A stretch of 64,000 nucleotides of DNA, from the NCBI RefSeq assembly GCF_038561955.2, contig NZ_CP138333.2, forward strand, positions 124,001 to 188,000, in the 5' to 3' direction. The DNA is from Salinicoccus sp. Bachu38. GTDB taxonomy: Bacteria > Bacillota > Bacilli > Staphylococcales > Salinicoccaceae. Below are positions 63,306 through 64,000 of the stretch, one piece after another (within the stretch, counting starts at the first letter, position 1; each line of letters opens with the position of its first letter). The position numbers were made by a program, and so were the translations under genes. Under the pieces are notes generated by a model, which saw nothing but the letters and a program-made list of their open reading frames with translations, was not told where the DNA came from and did not search any database.

Positions 63306-64000
63306 ATGAAGAAATGGATTTTGCCGCTGGCATTTGTCCTGCTTCTGATTGCAGGATGTGGAAATGAAGCAGAAAGTGGAAGTGTGGAAGAGACGGAAGG
63401 GGGCGACATCATCAAAATCGGTTCATCACCTGATGGATATCCGCTTTCCTTTCAGGAGGACGGAGAAGTGAAGGGCTTCAACGCAGATATCTACAACGCC
63501 ATATTCGATGCGCTCGGCTATGAGATAGAATGGGTGATGACGGACTGGACAGGCGTGCTCGCCAATCTTGATACAGGAAATGTGGATACGGCCAGCAATT
63601 TTGCCATGACTCCTGAAAGGGCTGAAAAGTATACCTTCTCTGACCCCTATTATAATTCGAAGGCGGCGGTGGCAGTGGCGCAGGGTAATGAAACCATCCA
63701 GTCCATCGATGATCTGGAAGGGGCCGAAGTCGGTACGATACTGGGTACCAACTTCCAGAATGTACTGAATGAAGAATACCCGGACCATGGGGGCGAGATC
63801 ATCGACTATGAGAATAACGAGGTGGTCTATAATGATGTGATTGCCGGGAAGATTGATGCATATCTTTATGGACGGGAACAGTTGCTGGCAATGATCAATG
63901 ACCGTGATATAGCGCTCGAAATAGCAGGGGAACCTTTCGGGGTCCAGCCTGTCGCCCTGCCATTCAAGGATACGCCGGAGAATCAGGAGTTGATCTCAGA
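63306..64000 (+). CDS. Amino-acid ABC transporter substrate-binding lipoprotein (cut by window edge)
   Basis: The first 231 residues of an SBP_bac_3 protein. Signal peptide MKKWILPLAFVLLLIAGCGN with lipobox LIAGC; the mature domain shows YPLSFQEDGEVKGFNADIYNAIFDALGYEIEWVMTDWTGVLANLDTGNVDTASNFAMTPERAEKYTFSDPYYNSKAAVAV. Typical of polar amino-acid or cystine importers. GGGGG ribosome site 8 bases before ATG. The C-terminus and the partner permease lie outside. Confidence 0.9.
   Translation, partial: MKKWILPLAFVLLLIAGCGNEAESGSVEETEGGDIIKIGSSPDGYPLSFQEDGEVKGFNADIYNAIFDALGYEIEWVMTDWTGVLANLDTGNVDTASNFAMTPERAEKYTFSDPYYNSKAAVAVAQGNETIQSIDDLEGAEVGTILGTNFQNVLNEEYPDHGGEIIDYENNEVVYNDVIAGKIDAYLYGREQLLAMINDRDIALEIAGEPFGVQPVALPFKDTPENQELIS

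Noticed and set aside
1-64000. CRISPR arrays, tRNA or rRNA genes, insertion sequences, phage genes
   Set aside because: No regular direct repeats, no cloverleaf-like stretches ending in CCA, and no transposase or integrase frames were seen on reading both strands.

Overview
The window looks like chromosomal DNA of a Gram-positive coccus in the Staphylococcaceae, most likely a halotolerant Salinicoccus- or Jeotgalicoccus-like organism. The evidence is protein resemblance to staphylococcal families (CstR/CstA/CstB sulfide module, type-2 GuaC, Est-like carboxylesterase, FemABX transferase, DUF368 protein), TTG/GTG starts behind strong AGGAGG-like ribosome sites, an evident sigma-B promoter, moderate GC (by eye in the mid-40s %), and several transporters of usually sodium-coupled families. 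The genus is inference. I see no rRNA, tRNA, CRISPR array, phage or insertion sequence. Nearly all sequence is ordinary, well-packed coding DNA.

Layout. 1-1.6 kb: tail of a short-chain dehydrogenase, then a membrane protein plus TlpA-type thioredoxin. 1.6-5.4 kb: sulfide/persulfide detoxification module cstR / cstA-cstB-tauE on the minus strand, with two pairs of 16-bp CstR-type operators; a related SQR-like flavoprotein sits far away at 41.2 kb. 5.5-13 kb: amino-acid and nucleotide metabolism: ornithine carbamoyltransferase (abnormal 5' end), GMP reductase, prephenate dehydrogenase, a DAHP synthase-chorismate mutase operon behind a leader-peptide attenuator, and metA-metY behind a SAM riboswitch. 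12.8-27 kb: small membrane protein plus carboxylesterase, YkvI-like transporter, cysteine hydrolase, guanidine-I riboswitch with a paired SMR exporter, LysR/YeiH divergent pair, a sigma-B stress gene, Na+/H+ antiporter, a frameshifted MATE gene, oxidoreductases, two paralogous mini-proteins, and a glucosaminidase.

26.4-32.7 kb: formate-related group (fdhD, OFA-family transporter, YdeP-type molybdopterin oxidoreductase) and an NSS transporter. 32.8-41 kb: an orphan RND pump, glnR-glnA with a perfect GlnR box, and a moxR-DUF58-DUF4129 operon. 41-51.6 kb: SQR-like protein, Na/Pi cotransporter, a HAD hydrolase convergent with serA and a class V aminotransferase, NadR, a DUF368 (PopT-type) flippase and a coupled GTPase. 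51.7-60.8 kb: a nine-gene carbohydrate operon (ABC importer, internal LacI regulator, ThuA-like protein, two Gfo/Idh/MocA dehydrogenases, TIM-barrel isomerase/epimerase, MsmX-type ATPase) with no glycoside hydrolase. 60.9-64 kb: VOC protein, small membrane protein, FemABX transferase and the start of an amino-acid-binding lipoprotein.

Most notable: (1) a 17-residue leader peptide ending FYFSYF followed by a chain of mutually exclusive stems ending in a terminator, upstream of DAHP synthase: a probable ribosome-mediated aromatic amino-acid attenuator; (2) the carbohydrate operon, which looks like an oxidative (keto-sugar) glycoside route; (3) an SQR-like protein lacking the central redox cysteine; (4) two single-base lesions (OTC 5' end, MATE gene); (5) a shared 13-bp palindromic element upstream of both the HAD gene and the serA operon.
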